Assembly: GCA_041569895.1 (NCBI GenBank)
Contig: JBFFXF010000008.1
Location: forward strand, 1 to 53,257
Origin: JBFFXF01 sp041569895
Lineage (GTDB): Bacteria; Planctomycetota; UBA8108; JACQVS01
Direction: 5' to 3'
Length of the DNA stretch: 53,257 bases
The position numbers and the translations under genes are program-made. The notes under the pieces are model-generated. The model was not told where the DNA came from, ran no database searches, and worked only from the letters and a program-made list of their open reading frames with translations. How positions within the stretch are numbered: the first letter of the stretch is position 1; every line of letters starts with the position of its first letter. Below, piece after piece: positions 52,243 through 53,257 of the stretch.

Positions 52243-52453
52243 GCCGCTTCGAAGATTTCCTGGCTCGGGATGGTCGCTGTCAGACGATTCAGCAGGAACG
52301 CAGGAAACTGGGAAGGCAGTCCTTCATGTCGGCACCGGCCGAGACCCAGACCGCTGGAGGTCGTCGCTTCTCGACTGCGTCTCCGAACTCCAGGGGAATC
52401 TCGAAGCAGGGAACGGATGGACCGATGGGGTTGATCTTCGTGGGTGGGGATGG
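52243..52453. other. Spacer with no recognised feature
   Basis: About 210 bases between the terminator and the CTCCGTG repeat. No family, repeat or promoter match was seen. GTTTTTCC-like motifs are absent and the base composition resembles the coding regions nearby. Confidence 0.4.
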
Positions 52454-52495
52454 CCCTCTGTGCGTCCTCCGTGTACTCCGTGCCTCTGTGGTTAA
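52454..52495. repeat. CTCTGTG/CTCCGTG repeat unit
   Basis: The string reads CCCTCTGTGCGTCCTCCGTG then TACTCCGTGCCTCTGTGGTTAA, four imprecise copies of CTCCGTG. It belongs to the same general class of short-period intergenic repeats and touches the Usp stop codon at 52492. Confidence 0.7.
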
Positions 52496-53257
52496 TCCGC
52501 TTGAAGCTCCCGCCTCTCGCGGACGACCAGCACCGAGCAGGGCGCGTGGCGCGCCAGGCGCTCCGAGGTGCTGCCGAGGACGAAGCGCTCGATGCAGTTG
52601 GTGCCACGGTAGCCGGCGACGATGAGGTCGGCGCCGCGCGCGCTGGCGATCTCCAGGATCTCCTCGGCCGCGTCGGAGCCCTCGCGGAGCTCGGTGTCGA
52701 CCTCGGCCGTGACGCCCCGGAGCGCCGTGGCGGCCTCCTCGAGAAACGTCTTCGTATCGGCGCGTTCCTGTCGCCAGAGGGGACTCAGTCGCTCCCGGAT
52801 GTCCATGCGATAGGCGGTGATCAGCTCGAGCACCGACACGACGGCGACCCGGGCACGATCGCGGAGGGGCCACGAGAGCAGCATGTCGAGCGCGGCCCGG
52901 GCGGATTCCGACCGATCGAGCGCGAGGATGACGTCGAGCGCGCGGCCGGACCCGGAAGCCGCGGGAGCGGCGCCTCCGCCGCTCTCCTCCCAGCGACCGA
53001 TGAGGCAGGAGCACGGCGCGTGCTGGAGCACCTTCTCCGACACGCTGCCGAGAAGGAAGCGCTCGACGCCGCCGAGCCCGCGCGAGCCGACGGCCACGAT
53101 GTCGGCGTCGAGTTCCTCGGCCAGGCGCGGTATCTCTCGAGCAGGGTGACCCTCGAGGAGGCGCTCGGCCACCGTGAGCCCCCGCCCCTTGAGGGCGGCG
53201 GACGTCTCGGCGACCAGCTCGACGGCCGAGCGCCGCATCAGCTCGCGGATCTCCGCG
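52492..53257 (-). CDS. Tandem universal stress protein, N terminus beyond the window
   Basis: The open frame continues through the right edge, so only the last part is seen. The first UspA domain lacks its N-terminal strand here but has GSRGLGGVERFLLGSVSEKV. A Gly/Ala linker follows, then a second full UspA domain (VILALDRSESARAALDML to GYRGTNCIERFVLGSTSERL). Both keep the ATP motif. An internal ATG at 53238 is possible but would remove essential strands. It faces the glgC-remnant operon and is separated from it by the intrinsic terminator. Confidence 0.88.
   Translation of the reverse strand, partial: AEIRELMRRSAVELVAETSAALKGRGLTVAERLLEGHPAREIPRLAEELDADIVAVGSRGLGGVERFLLGSVSEKVLQHAPCSCLIGRWEESGGGAAPAASGSGRALDVILALDRSESARAALDMLLSWPLRDRARVAVVSVLELITAYRMDIRERLSPLWRQERADTKTFLEEAATALRGVTAEVDTELREGSDAAEEILEIASARGADLIVAGYRGTNCIERFVLGSTSERLARHAPCSVLVVRERRELQAD

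Overview
The window reads like one contiguous piece of a high-GC chromosome from a planctomycete-like bacterium. I base this on gene families, not on a marker gene; no rRNA or tRNA is visible. The clues are a dockerin-type 'RGDAD...LSDA...LF' tail on a secreted propeller protein, a sorbosone-dehydrogenase-like/sulfatase fusion, a PA14-cytochrome c protein, a Tat-exported Gfo/Idh/MocA oxidoreductase, an FG-GAP/ASPIC-type protein, and a Rieske/cytochrome b set with a GltD-like flavoprotein, as known from anammox planctomycetes.

Layout. 1-9.2 kb (minus strand): a four-helix-bundle protein, a small operon (Gfo/Idh oxidoreductase, HEAT-repeat protein, NTF2-like lipoprotein), a large secreted propeller/heme/dockerin protein, a frameshifted lipoprotein and a Ser/Thr kinase. 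9.25-15.1 kb (minus): a pentaheme PA14 cytochrome overlapping a sorbosone-dehydrogenase-like/sulfatase fusion. 15.4-20.0 kb (plus): an OpuC/EgtUV-like ABC importer (ATPase, then a binding-protein/permease fusion) followed by egtB and egtD, which looks like an ergothioneine uptake and synthesis locus. 20.27-34.98 kb (plus): a nine-gene electron-transfer operon: GltD-like Fe-S flavoprotein, Rieske protein, b6-type cytochrome b, ten-CxxCH cytochrome c, NapA-like molybdoenzyme, two NapG-like ferredoxins, NapH with an extra C-terminal domain, and a double-YHS polyferredoxin membrane protein. 35-44.5 kb: FG-GAP protein, sodium/solute symporter, HD-domain protein, small membrane protein, S41 protease, and an actin-like ATPase with a long lysine-rich N-terminal tail. 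44.9-47.1 kb (minus): hemX-like gene and hemA. 47.2-53.3 kb: an NtrC-type sigma-54 activator, three UspA-type genes, a CBS-pair gene, a receiver-only protein, an internally deleted glgC remnant, and a strong intrinsic terminator.

How it fits together. The nine-gene operon can be read as a quinol-cytochrome-molybdoenzyme chain: quinol is oxidised by the Rieske/b complex, electrons pass through the deca-heme protein to a periplasmic NapA-type enzyme (probably nitrate), and the NapGH-like and YHS polyferredoxins give a second quinol or ferredoxin entry. No napB, napC or napD is present. The right-hand cluster looks like a sigma-54 stress/energy regulon: the activator gene lies beside a near-consensus -24/-12 promoter for the Usp-CBS-Usp set, a second one precedes the receiver gene, and a weaker match precedes the nap-like operon.

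Most long intergenic spaces carry one family of short-period repeats (ACGGGN, GGAATC, CTCTGTC and ATTACGCAG modules). In the three fullest copies the modules have the same order. One tract lies inside a gene as an in-frame linker and another lies inside the nap-like operon.
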